Below, in pieces: positions 1-9,700 of a DNA stretch of 64,000 nt. Position 1 is the first letter of the stretch, and every line of letters begins with the position of its first letter. Location of the stretch: the NCBI GenBank assembly GCA_918797485.1, contig CAKKNE010000001.1, forward strand, positions 4,092,001-4,156,000, written 5' to 3'. This DNA comes from Pelagomonas calceolata. Its lineage: Eukaryota; Sar; Pelagophyceae; Pelagomonadales; Pelagomonadaceae. The position numbers and the translations under genes are program-made. Below the pieces are notes generated by a model that saw nothing but the letters and a program-made list of their open reading frames with translations, was not told where the DNA came from and did no database searches.

Positions 1-314
1 AAGTCCTCGGTGTAGTTCTGACCGCGACTGCACGAGTATGTTGTTGCTAGGAGACGAGTCGTGCCGAAGCCGCGCGCCGCGAGTTGTTCGATAAATGCCT
101 TGTGCGACGCGAAGACTTCGCGCTGCCGCGCGTACGAACTTGGGCAGCACGTGTGAATCGTCGCTTGACCGGCGCCGTTGCGGAAGCTCTCGCCGCGCAG
201 CGCGAGGATGACATTGGCCCGCTGCGGGCGGCGCGCTTGCATTTCTTTGCAGTAGTCGGAGACGTTCTGGCTGACGCCATCGACGAGGGGCAGCAGCAAC
301 CACAGGGGCAGCAT
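1..314 (-). CDS. Partial secreted or membrane protein, unknown family
   Basis: On the minus strand an open frame runs from an ATG at 314 to the window edge (104 complete codons, no stop). It begins with a hydrophobic leader (MLPLWLLLPLVDG), which fits a signal peptide or membrane anchor. It continues with a stretch containing VILALRGESFR, which reminds me of lumenal glycan-modifying enzymes, but I do not recognise the family. The C-terminal part lies outside the window. Two short membrane-type frames lie immediately upstream (316-555) with a repeated CAGTGATG at each junction, so the true N-terminus could be spliced from 555. The coding nature rests on the leader and the uninterrupted frame only. 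Confidence 0.5.
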   Translation of the reverse strand, partial: MLPLWLLLPLVDGVSQNVSDYCKEMQARRPQRANVILALRGESFRNGAGQATIHTCCPSSYARQREVFASHKAFIEQLAARGFGTTRLLATTYSCSRGQNYTED

Positions 315-555
315 CACTGTCCGAGGAACCAGAAAGGTAATAAAACAACCACCAAAATTAGCAGGTCAGCAAGCGTTTCGCACCAGTGGCGCCGAACCTT
401 GGGCAGCTCGTTCATCACTGCCCACCAATTGTCCACCAGCAATACAGCACGCCTACCACAACCAGAGCCAACAGGCCTGCCCCGTCGACGCGGCTCCAGC
501 GGCGTCGGACGTTGGGCAGCTTGATGCGTAGCAGCTTATCTTGCCGTGAGGGCAT
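314..555 (-). repeat. Tandem short membrane-helix reading frames
   Basis: Two short minus-strand frames, 555-415 (46 residues) and 415-314 (33 residues), have the same layout: a basic KLPNVRRRW / ELPKVRRHW segment followed by a single hydrophobic helix. The period is about 113 bp, which is not a multiple of three. Each stop overlaps the next ATG inside an identical octamer, CAGTGATG. Either this is a local tandem duplication of an N-terminal anchor exon, or the second unit is an intron (donor GTGGGC at about 425, acceptor at about 317) that joins the first anchor to the gene ending at the window edge. The splice would be in frame. Confidence 0.35.
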
Positions 556-650
556 CGGATCGCGCGTTATGGCAGAAATAATTTCACACCCCGATCACCC
601 CGCACGAGACGCCATCGACGCACCCCCTACAGATAAGAAATCACACACTA

Positions 651-1883
651 CTACGTTAGGAAATTCGAGCCCAAGAGGGCTCGCGCCGTCAGCAGCCCCG
701 GCGTCGCCCGCCTTCTATCGTTCGCGCCGAGCGCCGTGCCGAGAAACGCCCAACCATCGGAAGTGTCCAGTAATCGGACGACGCCGTCCCAGGCCTCCTC
801 GTTCGCGCAGTAGTCTCTCAGTTTCAAAATGTCGCAGTCGAAGATGTCGTCGTACAAGCGTTTTAAGGAGTCGCCGTCGCTGACGGGTGGTAATGGGCCG
901 GCATAATCCTCAGGATACAGCGCGGGCGACAGCAACAGCTCCAACAGCACGTAGCCCAGCGAATTGAGGTCGTCGTTCATGTTCGCCACGCTTGCCGAAT
1001 CCGAGAAGCCGAGGAACTGGAGCCTCACGCGCGATAACGGCGCGTTCTTCGGGACGACGTTTTTGTCCATGCCACTCGAGTCGAGCACGAAGGCCGCGCC
1101 CGACAGGCCCCGGTGGGCGACGCCGGCTTCATGCAAATCCGCGACGCACGCGACGGCGTTCTTTATCGCTCTGAGTACGAACTTTTCCCTTTGGGGATAG
1201 GTCCACCGTTCTCCAACAGCTCTTGAACCAAAGATGCCCCCACCAAAGGGCCTCGGCGGCTCCGCATAAAAGGGGTTCTGCGGGCCCGGTGGTGATGTTA
1301 ATGACGCGAAGGTGCAGGTGCCCGCCCACTCGTAGACCAACCACCTACTATCGGGTTGCGGCGGCTCGCACCGGAGGTTCGCCACCCAGGCCTCGATGAA
1401 TGAATCGTCCAGGACCGCATCCGACGAGAAGAAGCCGTCCTCCGAGTCGTCGAGTGTGCCCAGCAGCTGGCAGACGCTTTTTTTTGGTAAATCGCGGTCG
1501 CGGAACGCGTCGAGCTCCTGGCGCGCCACTTTCGACGCTTTCAACGAGTACTCGCGCACGCAGCACCTTAAATCTTCCCCTCGCGCCCGCGCCGTCGGGT
1601 CCTCCCGCGTCGCGAGGAAGAGTCTTAGTGGTGCACTACCAACTCCGGCGTCGGATTTTGTTCGAGCTGGCTGCGCCGGATCTAATGGATTCACGCCCTC
1701 TCCCGAATATTCCCAGTCCGTGACCTCCGTCACGGAGACCTGGCCCAGGAAGCGTTCGAGCGTGAGGTCCTGGGCGCGAAATTCTCGCATCGCTGCGAGG
1801 CGCGTCGTACGTCGTCGAGCGGTGGTCGGCGCGAGGTAGGCCGTCGCGGCGGCCACGCATAGTGATAGGCAGAGTGGCTGCAT
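651..1883 (-). CDS. Plastid-targeted kinase-like protein (likely pseudokinase)
   Basis: The ATG at 1883 is chosen because it opens a hydrophobic leader ending in ATAYLAP followed by an Arg/Thr-rich stretch, the layout of an ochrophyte bipartite plastid-targeting peptide with an ASAFAP-like cleavage motif. The frame is open further upstream (to 1991), but that part is cysteine-rich and does not look like a leader. The protein is about 410 residues. Its C-terminal half resembles a protein kinase C-lobe: a helix with ACVADLHEAGVAHRGLS sits where an HRD catalytic loop is expected, but Asp is replaced by Gly, and the DFG position reads FSDS. It is therefore probably a catalytically dead or strongly diverged kinase in the plastid. 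A DDLNSLGYVLLELL segment fits the F-helix region. The partner is unknown. Confidence 0.7.
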   Translation of the reverse strand: MQPLCLSLCVAAATAYLAPTTARRRTTRLAAMREFRAQDLTLERFLGQVSVTEVTDWEYSGEGVNPLDPAQPARTKSDAGVGSAPLRLFLATREDPTARARGEDLRCCVREYSLKASKVARQELDAFRDRDLPKKSVCQLLGTLDDSEDGFFSSDAVLDDSFIEAWVANLRCEPPQPDSRWLVYEWAGTCTFASLTSPPGPQNPFYAEPPRPFGGGIFGSRAVGERWTYPQREKFVLRAIKNAVACVADLHEAGVAHRGLSGAAFVLDSSGMDKNVVPKNAPLSRVRLQFLGFSDSASVANMNDDLNSLGYVLLELLLSPALYPEDYAGPLPPVSDGDSLKRLYDDIFDCDILKLRDYCANEEAWDGVVRLLDTSDGWAFLGTALGANDRRRATPGLLTARALLGSNFLT

Positions 1884-2093
1884 TGTGCTGGGCCGCTTGC
1901 AAGTACTGCAGCGATGCGAATTCGTGCTTAGCGGTGCCCTGCACTTGTCGCAGAGCCCAAACCTAACCGCGAACGAGTTCTGTCTGTCCAACTTGGCTGC
2001 GCTCGGCGGCGCGAGCTGGCAGCTCCCAGCTTTGCATGGGCCTCCGGCTGCGCGCGGCCCGGAGCAGGGGAAGTCTATACATAAGCTTAGGCT

Positions 2094-2639
2094 CTAAAGG
2101 TTCCCCTCGGTGGGAATCCCGTCGGGGATGTAGATCTGGATGCCGTCGAGCTCCTTCGTCAGCGGCAGTTGCGAGCCGAGGCGCGACACCGACGTGATGT
2201 CGTCGTCGTCCCAGTAGTTGCGCAGCAGCTCGAGCTCCCAGGCGCCCCGCGGCGGCAGCTTCGCCGCCCAGGCCGGCGGGACCTTGACGTGGTCGTAACC
2301 GAGCGACGCGCCCTCCCCAAATAAATCCTCGGTCCAGACGTCGGAATTGACCCTTTCCACAACTCCGGCCACGGCCGTCGGCCCGATGTCGATGCCGTGG
2401 AGCTCGGCGACCTCGGACACCGTCATGCCCACGCGGCCGGGCACGACGGCCCGCGAGCCCTCGTGGTCCACGAAGGTGATGTGCACAGTCACGTCGGCTA
2501 CTTGCGGGGCTGGTGCCGCTTTGGCCGGCGTGGTGCTCAAGAAGTTGGCGCGTGGCCTCGCGGCGCGCGGCGCGGCGGCGCGCGGCGCTGCGGCTGGTCT
2601 TGCGGTGCTGAGGGCTCGTCGGAGCGCGCGGGCGGCCAT
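2094..2639 (-). CDS. Cysteine-free mitochondrial ferredoxin-fold protein
   Basis: The start at 2639 opens an Arg/Ala/Ser-rich N-terminus (MAARALRRALSTARPAAAP) typical of a mitochondrial presequence. Residues about 48-180 follow the adrenodoxin/ISC-ferredoxin pattern: VTVHITFVDHEGSRAVVPG at the start and SRLGSQLPLTKELDGIQIYIP at the end, where true ferredoxins have SRLGCQICLTKxMD. None of the four cluster-binding cysteines is present and the mature part has no cysteine at all, so it cannot bind a 2Fe-2S cluster in the usual way. Structural ferredoxin-like subunits are known in plant and protist respiratory complex I (C1-FDX), and this is my preferred guess. It could also be another structural mitochondrial subunit. 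Confidence 0.75.
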   Translation of the reverse strand: MAARALRRALSTARPAAAPRAAAPRAARPRANFLSTTPAKAAPAPQVADVTVHITFVDHEGSRAVVPGRVGMTVSEVAELHGIDIGPTAVAGVVERVNSDVWTEDLFGEGASLGYDHVKVPPAWAAKLPPRGAWELELLRNYWDDDDITSVSRLGSQLPLTKELDGIQIYIPDGIPTEGNL

Positions 2640-2752
2640 TTTTTGGGCTGTGTCCCCAGCGCTGCAGCTCGGGGACGTAAAACTAGAGAATTTTCCAGCC
2701 CGCCTCTTCGAGCGCGGGCAAAAACACAGTACAAAGCACGCCTTCACTGAAA

Positions 2753-2774
2753 GCTAGTGTGTCGCTACGCTAGG
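2753..2774. promoter_or_regulatory. GCTAG-palindrome promoter motif, copy
   Basis: GCTAGTGTGTC followed by GCTACGCTAGG. It lies between the divergent ferredoxin-like gene (start 114 bp away) and XAB2 (start 230 bp away). It matches the repeated motif family with ends GCTAGTGT and CGCTAG. Confidence 0.45.
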
Positions 2775-3003
2775 TAGCTCTGGCAAGCGGACGCGCGCAC
2801 GGCGTCGCTGTTACTCATACGTTGTCTGACTTGTGTTCTCTGAGAGCCCTCGCTACCAGCCAGCACGGGCTTGCAACGGCGCGCGGCTGCGTGACGGCCT
2901 AGGAGCAGAGCTCTGTTCCAAGGCGGCAGCTCGCTGCATCCGCGACGCCGTCGCCGCGCCGAAAAAACAGCGCTACCCCGTAACAGGCCGCAAAAAAAGT
3001 AAC

Positions 3004-5784
3004 ATGTCAGCAGCACCAGGCACCGCGCGCGGCGGCGACCTCGCCAACCCTAGACAAGACGCGACGCTCATGGTCGAGGGCGGCGCGGGCGAGATGCGCG
3101 CGATCACGCGCGCCGACACCTATGAGATCAAAGCGCCGCCGCCGCCGGACCCCGACGCGCAGCACCGCATGTCTATAAAAGCGCCGCAAGTCGTCAAGAC
3201 CATTGAGAGTCTGAGGAACAAGGGCGAGGGGCGGCGCTTTGAGCCCGACGTGACGCGGAACCCCTACGCGCCCAAGACCTGGGTGTCGTATCTCGCGGCG
3301 ACGCGCGACGACTTCTCCTTCGCTGAGAGGAGATTGATCTATGAACGAGCCTTGCAGTTACTCCCGCGGTCGTATAAGCTGTGGCGTTTGTACCTAGATG
3401 AGGTCGAGGAGGCGGTGCGAGACCGATGGCACACTTCAGGACGGGCCAAAGTATTAGTATTGTTATACGAGCGCTGCCTCATGCACCTGTCGAAGATGCC
3501 GCGACTGTGGTTGGAGTATGTTGATGTACTAGAAAAAATGAAAAAAGGCACGCAATTGCGCCACGCGTTTGATCGAGCTCTGCGAGCCTTACCGATCACG
3601 CAGCACGACAAGGTCTGGCCGCGGTATGTGCAGTGGGCCGAATCATGCGGTATCCAACAAGTCGCGCTCAATGCCCACACAAGAAGGTGCATGTTCGAAC
3701 CTCAGAGAAGAGAAGCCTTCTGCGACTATTTAGTAGCACAAAACAATCACGGTAAAGCAGCGGCAGAGCTCGCCAAGTGCCTCGAGGACAACGACTTCGT
3801 CTCACCGTCGGGCAAGAGCAAGCACCAGCTCTGGATGCGGCTCTGTGATTTGTGTGCGGCGCATCCGGAAGAGCTACCGTCGTCGTTGGACGTCGATCAG
3901 ATCATCAGGAGCGGACTTAGTAGATTCAGAGATGAAGTGGGAAGACTATGGTGCAAGCTCGCGGACTACTACATTCGCCTGGGACGCTTCGAGGAGGCTC
4001 GGAACGTTTACGAGGAAGCTGTCACGACGGTAGTCACGGCTCGGGACTTTGGGTTGGTGTTTGACGCTTATAGTAGGTTCGAGGAGTCGGTTCTCGAAGC
4101 AAAAATGGCCAAGTTGGAAGAGGAACCGGAAGAAGAAGAGGCGGAGCGGAACGTCTATGAACCGACGGCCCAGGAGGAGATCGACTTTCGACTAGCTAGG
4201 CTCGAGCATCTCATGGAAAGAAGGCCTCTGTTACTCTCGTCAGTACTATTGAGGCAGAACCCCCATTCTGTAAGTGAGTGGCACGCTCGTGCTGACATCT
4301 GTAAGGATGACCCCGCGAAGGCTATCGAGTGCTACAGTGACGCCGTGAAGACGGTAGACGTCTACAAAGCTACTGGTAAACCACATACGCTGTGGACCGC
4401 ATTTGCTTCGTACTACGCTTCCCGAAATGATCTAGCCAATGCGAGAGTTGTGTTAGAGCGAGCTGTAGAGCAAGATTTCCGAACGGTCGACGACTTGGCT
4501 TCTATTTACTGTTTCTGGGTCGAGATGGAGCTCCAACGGGAGCATCACGAGGAGGCCCTTGCGGTTGCGAGGAAAGCGGTCTTGGAGCCTCAACGACGGC
4601 GTAGGTTGCATAAGGAGCAGATTCCAGTGCAAGAAAAAGTTCATCGGTCCTCAAAATTATGGTCCCTATACCTCGACTTGGAAGAATCATTAGGCACACT
4701 CGACAGCGCACGGGCGGCCTACGACCGCTGTTTAGAATTGAAAGTAGCGACGCCGCAAATCGTGGCCAACTACGCGAGCATGCTCGAGGAAAAAGAATAT
4801 TACGAAGACGCCTTCGGCGCGTACGAGCGGGGCGTCGCACTTTTTCACTGGCCCCATGTTAGGGAATTGTGGTTCGGCTATTTAACGGCGTTCCATGCGC
4901 GGTATGGCGGCACGAAATTGGAGAGGTCTAGGGACTTGTACGAGCAGGCTCTCCGGAAGGCTCCTCCGTCTGATGCTGCTACTTTATTGGTTGATTATGC
5001 GAAGCTCGAGGAAGCCCACGGCTTGGGCAGACGGGCCATGGCCGTCTACGAACGCGCAGCCCTCGCCGCGGACGATGAAAGAGCGTTTGGCGCCTGGCGG
5101 CTTTATGCGGCGAAAGTGGAACGGGCTTATGGTGCTCCCAAAGCTAGGGGCGTGTATGAACGGGCCGTCAAAGCGCTGAATGTGGATGATGATGCCAAAA
5201 AGATGTGCCTGGCCTTCGCTTCTTTGGAGCGAGGCTTGGGGGAAGTCGACCGCGCACGAGCGATTTTAGCACATGGTGCGCAGTTCGCCGATCCTAGGTT
5301 AGACGACCACTACTGGCAGACGTGGCGCGACTTCGAGGTGCAGCACGGCAACGAGGACACGTTCCGGGAGATGTTGCGGGTGAAGCGGTCCGTCGAGACG
5401 GCTCGAAGTTCCGCAGTTTATGTGGCGGACGGGTTACTCAAAACGGACGCCCCGCTCATGTCCGACGCCGAAGCCGAGCGAAGGATGGCCGGCGACCAGC
5501 CCGCGTCGAAGAAGCGGAGTGCGGACGAGGGCGGCGCCGCCGAGACCGAGATGGCGGCGCTGGAACGGCAAGCGGCGCGCATCGTCGAGGCCACTTCCCA
5601 GAAAGCGCCGGCGGCGGACCCGAACGAGATCGACCTGGATGACGACGATTCGGACGACGACGGCGAGCAGGTGCTCTCGACGAAGCCCGTGCCGGCGGCG
5701 GTCTTCGGGAGCGCCGCGGCGCAGGCGGCGGAGATGTCGGAGCCGCAGGGGGCGTTGGCTCGCTTCCAGAAGAAGGCGTCATGA
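3004..5784 (+). CDS. XAB2: Pre-mRNA splicing factor SYF1/XAB2
   Basis: This is a 926-residue protein made almost entirely of HAT (half-a-TPR) helices, with repeated W..Y...E and Y.RAL patterns such as RRLIYERALQLLPRSYKLW near residue 110. It belongs to the SYF1/XAB2 family, a scaffold of the Prp19-associated NineTeen complex in the catalytic spliceosome; animal XAB2 also acts in transcription-coupled repair. The ATG at 3004 is preferred over the longer open frame because the family N-terminus (NPYAPKTWVSYL near residue 80) follows closely. The C-terminus is acidic (DLDDDDSDDDGEQ) and ends in FQKKAS, as in family members. Length agrees with the usual 800-950 residues. Its 3' end lies 12 bp from the convergent gene at 5797. 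Confidence 0.93.
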   Translation: MSAAPGTARGGDLANPRQDATLMVEGGAGEMRAITRADTYEIKAPPPPDPDAQHRMSIKAPQVVKTIESLRNKGEGRRFEPDVTRNPYAPKTWVSYLAATRDDFSFAERRLIYERALQLLPRSYKLWRLYLDEVEEAVRDRWHTSGRAKVLVLLYERCLMHLSKMPRLWLEYVDVLEKMKKGTQLRHAFDRALRALPITQHDKVWPRYVQWAESCGIQQVALNAHTRRCMFEPQRREAFCDYLVAQNNHGKAAAELAKCLEDNDFVSPSGKSKHQLWMRLCDLCAAHPEELPSSLDVDQIIRSGLSRFRDEVGRLWCKLADYYIRLGRFEEARNVYEEAVTTVVTARDFGLVFDAYSRFEESVLEAKMAKLEEEPEEEEAERNVYEPTAQEEIDFRLARLEHLMERRPLLLSSVLLRQNPHSVSEWHARADICKDDPAKAIECYSDAVKTVDVYKATGKPHTLWTAFASYYASRNDLANARVVLERAVEQDFRTVDDLASIYCFWVEMELQREHHEEALAVARKAVLEPQRRRRLHKEQIPVQEKVHRSSKLWSLYLDLEESLGTLDSARAAYDRCLELKVATPQIVANYASMLEEKEYYEDAFGAYERGVALFHWPHVRELWFGYLTAFHARYGGTKLERSRDLYEQALRKAPPSDAATLLVDYAKLEEAHGLGRRAMAVYERAALAADDERAFGAWRLYAAKVERAYGAPKARGVYERAVKALNVDDDAKKMCLAFASLERGLGEVDRARAILAHGAQFADPRLDDHYWQTWRDFEVQHGNEDTFREMLRVKRSVETARSSAVYVADGLLKTDAPLMSDAEAERRMAGDQPASKKRSADEGGAAETEMAALERQAARIVEATSQKAPAADPNEIDLDDDDSDDDGEQVLSTKPVPAAVFGSAAAQAAEMSEPQGALARFQKKAS

Positions 5785-5796
5785 ATAATCAACAAA

Positions 5797-6546
5797 CTAG
5801 CTTATGTCCTCCTCGCCGCAGCCGCAACTAATCGTCCCGCAGCCGATCGCCGTCATGAGCCCGAGCATGAACCCGTCGTCGGCGTTAGGCGCCGGGCGCT
5901 CGGGCAGCAACGAGTCCCGCAGCGTGTTTTCTCGTCTTCGCTCGCTCACGCGGTATTTGGGGACCGCGCGCCGCGGGTCGTACTCGTCGTCCAGCGACCG
6001 CGTCCGCCTTCTCAGCGGCGGGTCGTCGCCGTCGTTGACCCGCAACGCTGCCAGCCGCTTGTACGACGCGGCGACGCGCGACGCGGGGCTGCCTGCCCGC
6101 ACGGGCGGCGGAGGCGGCGGCGGCGTCGACGGGACGTGGTCGTGCTGCGCTCTTTCTATACAGGCGGGCGACTTGGACCGGCGGTCGCTCTCGTCGTCGG
6201 AGACGCACGTCGGCGGGCCGGCGTCGGCGTCGGGGCCGGGGCCGCCCCAGGCCGCTTCCCTTGTCTTTGGTTGTGCCTCCCTGCTCTTGGGGGCTGCCCC
6301 CGGCTTGCCCCGCTGGGGCGCCGGCGCGTTGGCCTCGGACAGGTGCCACATGAGATCCTGGAGCCGGTCGTCCCGTCCCCTTGCGTTGGTGGGGGCAGTA
6401 GCAGGGCCGTCTGTCCTCGTCGGCGCTCCTCCTCTCCCTGGCGTGAGATCTTCGGGCCCCGGCAAAGCGCTCCGGCGGCATAATGGGCCGGTCAGAGGCG
6501 TCGGATTGCGTCTCTTCGTCTCCTTGCAAGCCCGCGCTAGCGGCAT
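5797..6546 (-). CDS. Proline- and arginine-rich hypothetical protein
   Basis: I do not recognise this protein. About 249 residues are open, and the C-terminal 100 look most protein-like: DEYDPRRAVPKYRVSERRR then a short hydrophobic end FMLGLMTAIGCGTISCGCG. The middle is low complexity (a run of seven prolines, Arg/Ser). The start is uncertain: the in-frame ATG at 6546 lies inside the repeated GCTAG promoter motif, so the real start is probably further in, for instance MWHLSEANAP at about 6352, or supplied by splicing from a signal-peptide-like frame (MALLLLLLGIPS) beginning at 6589. Convergent with XAB2. Confidence 0.4.
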   Translation of the reverse strand: MPLARACKETKRRNPTPLTGPLCRRSALPGPEDLTPGRGGAPTRTDGPATAPTNARGRDDRLQDLMWHLSEANAPAPQRGKPGAAPKSREAQPKTREAAWGGPGPDADAGPPTCVSDDESDRRSKSPACIERAQHDHVPSTPPPPPPPVRAGSPASRVAASYKRLAALRVNDGDDPPLRRRTRSLDDEYDPRRAVPKYRVSERRRENTLRDSLLPERPAPNADDGFMLGLMTAIGCGTISCGCGEEDIS

Positions 6547-6558
6547 GTAAGACACTAG
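6536..6558. promoter_or_regulatory. GCTAG-palindrome promoter motif, copy
   Basis: Left arm GCTAGCGGC, core ATGTA, right arm AGACACTAG. It is nearly identical to the copies at 17007 and 18908. It lies 175 bp upstream of the TARBP1-like start, on the divergent side of the proline-rich gene. Confidence 0.7.
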
Positions 6559-6733
6559 GGATGCCTAGCAAGAGCAGCAGCAGTGCCAAGCAGCGCGGCT
6601 CTGCTCATTGCTGCGCAAACGCATTGATAAGCATCGATTTTGCACACAGCACGTCAGCGCAGCACAATTCGAGCGCTATCAGCAACCTTCGCACCTCCAG
6701 CATCAAATGCCATACATGCCTGCAGCATAAAAC

Positions 6734-9700
6734 ATGTCGCTGAGAGCGCGCACCGACGCGCTGATTGCTGCGGTAGACATCCGGCGGACGACGACGATCA
6801 AGGGCGACGTGCGCGCGCTCGCCGCGGCGCTGGGCGTGCCGTTCAACGGCGTGGCGACGACGCTCGCGGCGCTCGAGGCCGAGTGCCTGGCTGCTCCCGC
6901 GCCGGCGCCGGCGCCGGCACCAGTGGCGTCCGACACGCTGAGCGCCGGCGTGGCCGCGAGCATTCTCAATAAAACAGTCCTGCCGGATTCGCTCACTGAC
7001 ACGCAGCACACGCAAGTGAGATTCTCCATCGCCCGGGCACTCGCAGTCAACCTCGACGTGCCCGTGGCGCTCCTGGCCGACGACACACCAAGGCATGCGC
7101 AGCTCCGCTGGGCGGTTCTGAGGGGGACTGCTCAGCTACAGCTAGAAGGAGATGACATCGACGAGGCTACGGTGGCCGCGGCGACGGCCGCGGCGACGGC
7201 ATGCGCGGCCGCGGCGCGGGACGGCGACGCCGATGCGGCTTTTTGCGTGCGAGAGCTCGCGAAGATCGGCGGCCCCATCGCGAACTTCATCGTTTCTGAG
7301 TCCGCCAAGGCGGTGCTCGAAGGCGACGAGGAGGGCGCGTTGGCGGTCATCGCGGATGCGGCGGACGCGTCAAACGAGGATTCGTTAAAGATTTCGCTGG
7401 GCGCCTGCGCGGAACTGCTCGCGCCCGGCGGCGGCGAAGTTGCCGATCGGCGCAGAGCCGTGCTACGGGTCGTGCCGGCGTTGGCGGCGCGCGCGCCGAT
7501 CCCAGACAAGAATCAGGAGAGCTTAATGCGCGCATGGCGCGCGGTCGCGGACGCGTGCACGCGCCACGCGACGGCGACAGTCGGCGCCCCCGAGCGCGGC
7601 GTCGCGCCCGCCGACGCTTTGCAGTGCTGGGCGGCGGCGTTCGAGCATTTTTCGGCGAGCGGCGCTGCGTTTCCGTCTGCCGCTGTCGAGCGCGCGCTCG
7701 TCGAACGCGCCGACGACGACGCGCCGCTGCTGCGCCGCCGCGCGCTTGCGGTCCTCGAACTCATTGTCGACACGGCCTCGAAACAGGGTTCCGACGAGGC
7801 CCAAAAAGAAGCGACTGGGCAGCTGCGGCGCTGGCTCACCGCGGCGTCCGCGGCCGAGTACGAGAGCGGCCACCACCTCGTCGCCGCGGCGGCCGACGCG
7901 TTCTTTGATATTAGAACAACGCCTGTGCTCGAGGCGAAGTGGCTCCACGCCCTCGCGCGGCGCCTGCTGCGGCACCGGAACCCCGCGGCGCGCAAGGCGT
8001 TCCTGCAGCGGCTCCTCGACCACGCGGCGCCGGCCGAGGTCGCCGACTGGCCCCTCGTCCGCGACGCCGTGCTCCCGGCGCTCGACGACAACGAGCTGCG
8101 GAAGAGCCGCGACGTGGCGCGGCGCTGCGACGCGGCGGCCGTCAACTTCGTCGCGCGCTTCTACCAAGCGGCGCCTACCGAGACGCGTGCCGCCGTCGTC
8201 GCCTACGCGCTGCGCGGCGGCGGCCGGCCCCGCGCGCGCGCGGCGCTCCTCGGGCCCTTCGAGGACGTCAAGTTCGCGGCGCTGCCGGGCCCGCGTATAC
8301 AAGACGACGACGTCGCAGCGGCGGCGGCGGCACTCGAAACCGCCGGAAACGATGCGGCGACGCACGCGCTCGCGATCGCCGTCGTGCCGCTCGTCTGCTG
8401 CCAGGACGCCGCGGCGGCGCCGGCGACGGCAGCCGCGTTCGCCGCCGCGTGTACGCGCGCGGTTGCCGAAGAGGAGGCCCTCGACGAGCGGCTCGCTACT
8501 TGGTTAGCGTCACGCGTGCCCGGCGCGGGCGCCATCGACGACGCGCGGGCGGCCGCGGCCGTCGCGGCGGTGACGTTGCGACCTTCAGACGTCGATTCCG
8601 TGTTCAAGCGCCATCGTCTCAAAGGCCTCCGGTGGCTCGTTACCGATGCCCGCGGCAACCGGCGGCGGTCCACGGGGGTCTGGGCCGCGGCCTCCATGGG
8701 TATCAGAGCCCGCGAGTGGTTAATAGAGGCTCTGCTCTCCACCGCAAAATCCAGAGAACTCTCAGAGGAAGAGGGTGCGGCGCTCGTTGAAGACGCAATT
8801 GCGGTTTTGGGCGGCGTTCCGGCTCTTTGGTGTGGACGCGGCGGGTCGCAGTCGGAAACTTGGCGCGCAAGCACCATGGCCTCCTCGGCAGCCCTCGCGG
8901 ATGAGCTGTCCGGTGGCTGTTTGTCGGATCCAGTGCTCGGGCTCGCGTTTATTCGCGCGGGAGTTGGCTGCCTCTCCCGCGAACAATTGGAGGCAATTGG
9001 CGTCCCGAAGCTCCTGAAGGCGGCGGGGGCGGCGGAGAAAGTGACAGGAGCCGAGGCGCAGGCCGCCCGGACCGATCGCTGGCGACTGACGGCGACGCTG
9101 CTCGACGCCGGCGCGCTGGCGGCGGGCGACCTCGACCACGAGACCGTCCTCGACGCGCTGGAAGCCTGCGACGCGTCCGTCGCCGGGGTCGCGGCGGTGC
9201 TCCGCGTCGCGGTGGCGGTCATCTCGGCCGCGCCGCCGGCCGCCGCGGCGCGCGCGGCCGACCGCGCCGCGGCGGCCTTCCTCGACTGCGCAAAGCTCGG
9301 TTCGCCGGAGCTCTGCGCCTGCGTCGCGTTCCGCGTCGTGACGCCGCTCGTCGAGCGCGCCCTGAACGACCCGAGCGCCCGAGATCTGGGAGCGACGGCC
9401 GCGGACGTCTGCGCGCGACTCTTGGAGAAAACGGCGAATCCCGTCGCGCGGCGGCCGGCGCTCGCGCGCGCGCTGGCGCACGCCCTGTGCGCCGGGGCGC
9501 GGAACGCCGCGTGCGACGACGCCCAGGCCGCCGTCTTCGGGCCGCTGGCGGCGGCGCTCTGTCTGGACCGGGACGACGAGGCCGCCGACGCGCCCGCAGC
9601 CGTCCCCGATAAGGGCACGGCGCCGGATCCCACGTCGCCGGAGCGGACCTGCTTCGACCTCTGCGCGAAGGACCACGTCGGGCCGTCGCTCGCGCGGCTC

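Noticed and set aside
579-660. Possible introner remnant near the 3' end of the pseudokinase gene
   Set aside because: It has the GCCATCGACGC core and CACAC-type ends, but inverted repeats and duplication do not line up.
6610-6650. Introner-like end TTTTGCACACAG upstream of the TARBP1-like gene
   Set aside because: The matching inverted end would be only about 40 bp away, with no target duplication; too short and weak to call an intron.
7523-8365. Arg-rich minus-strand frame of 280 residues
   Set aside because: A shadow of the TARBP1-like gene.
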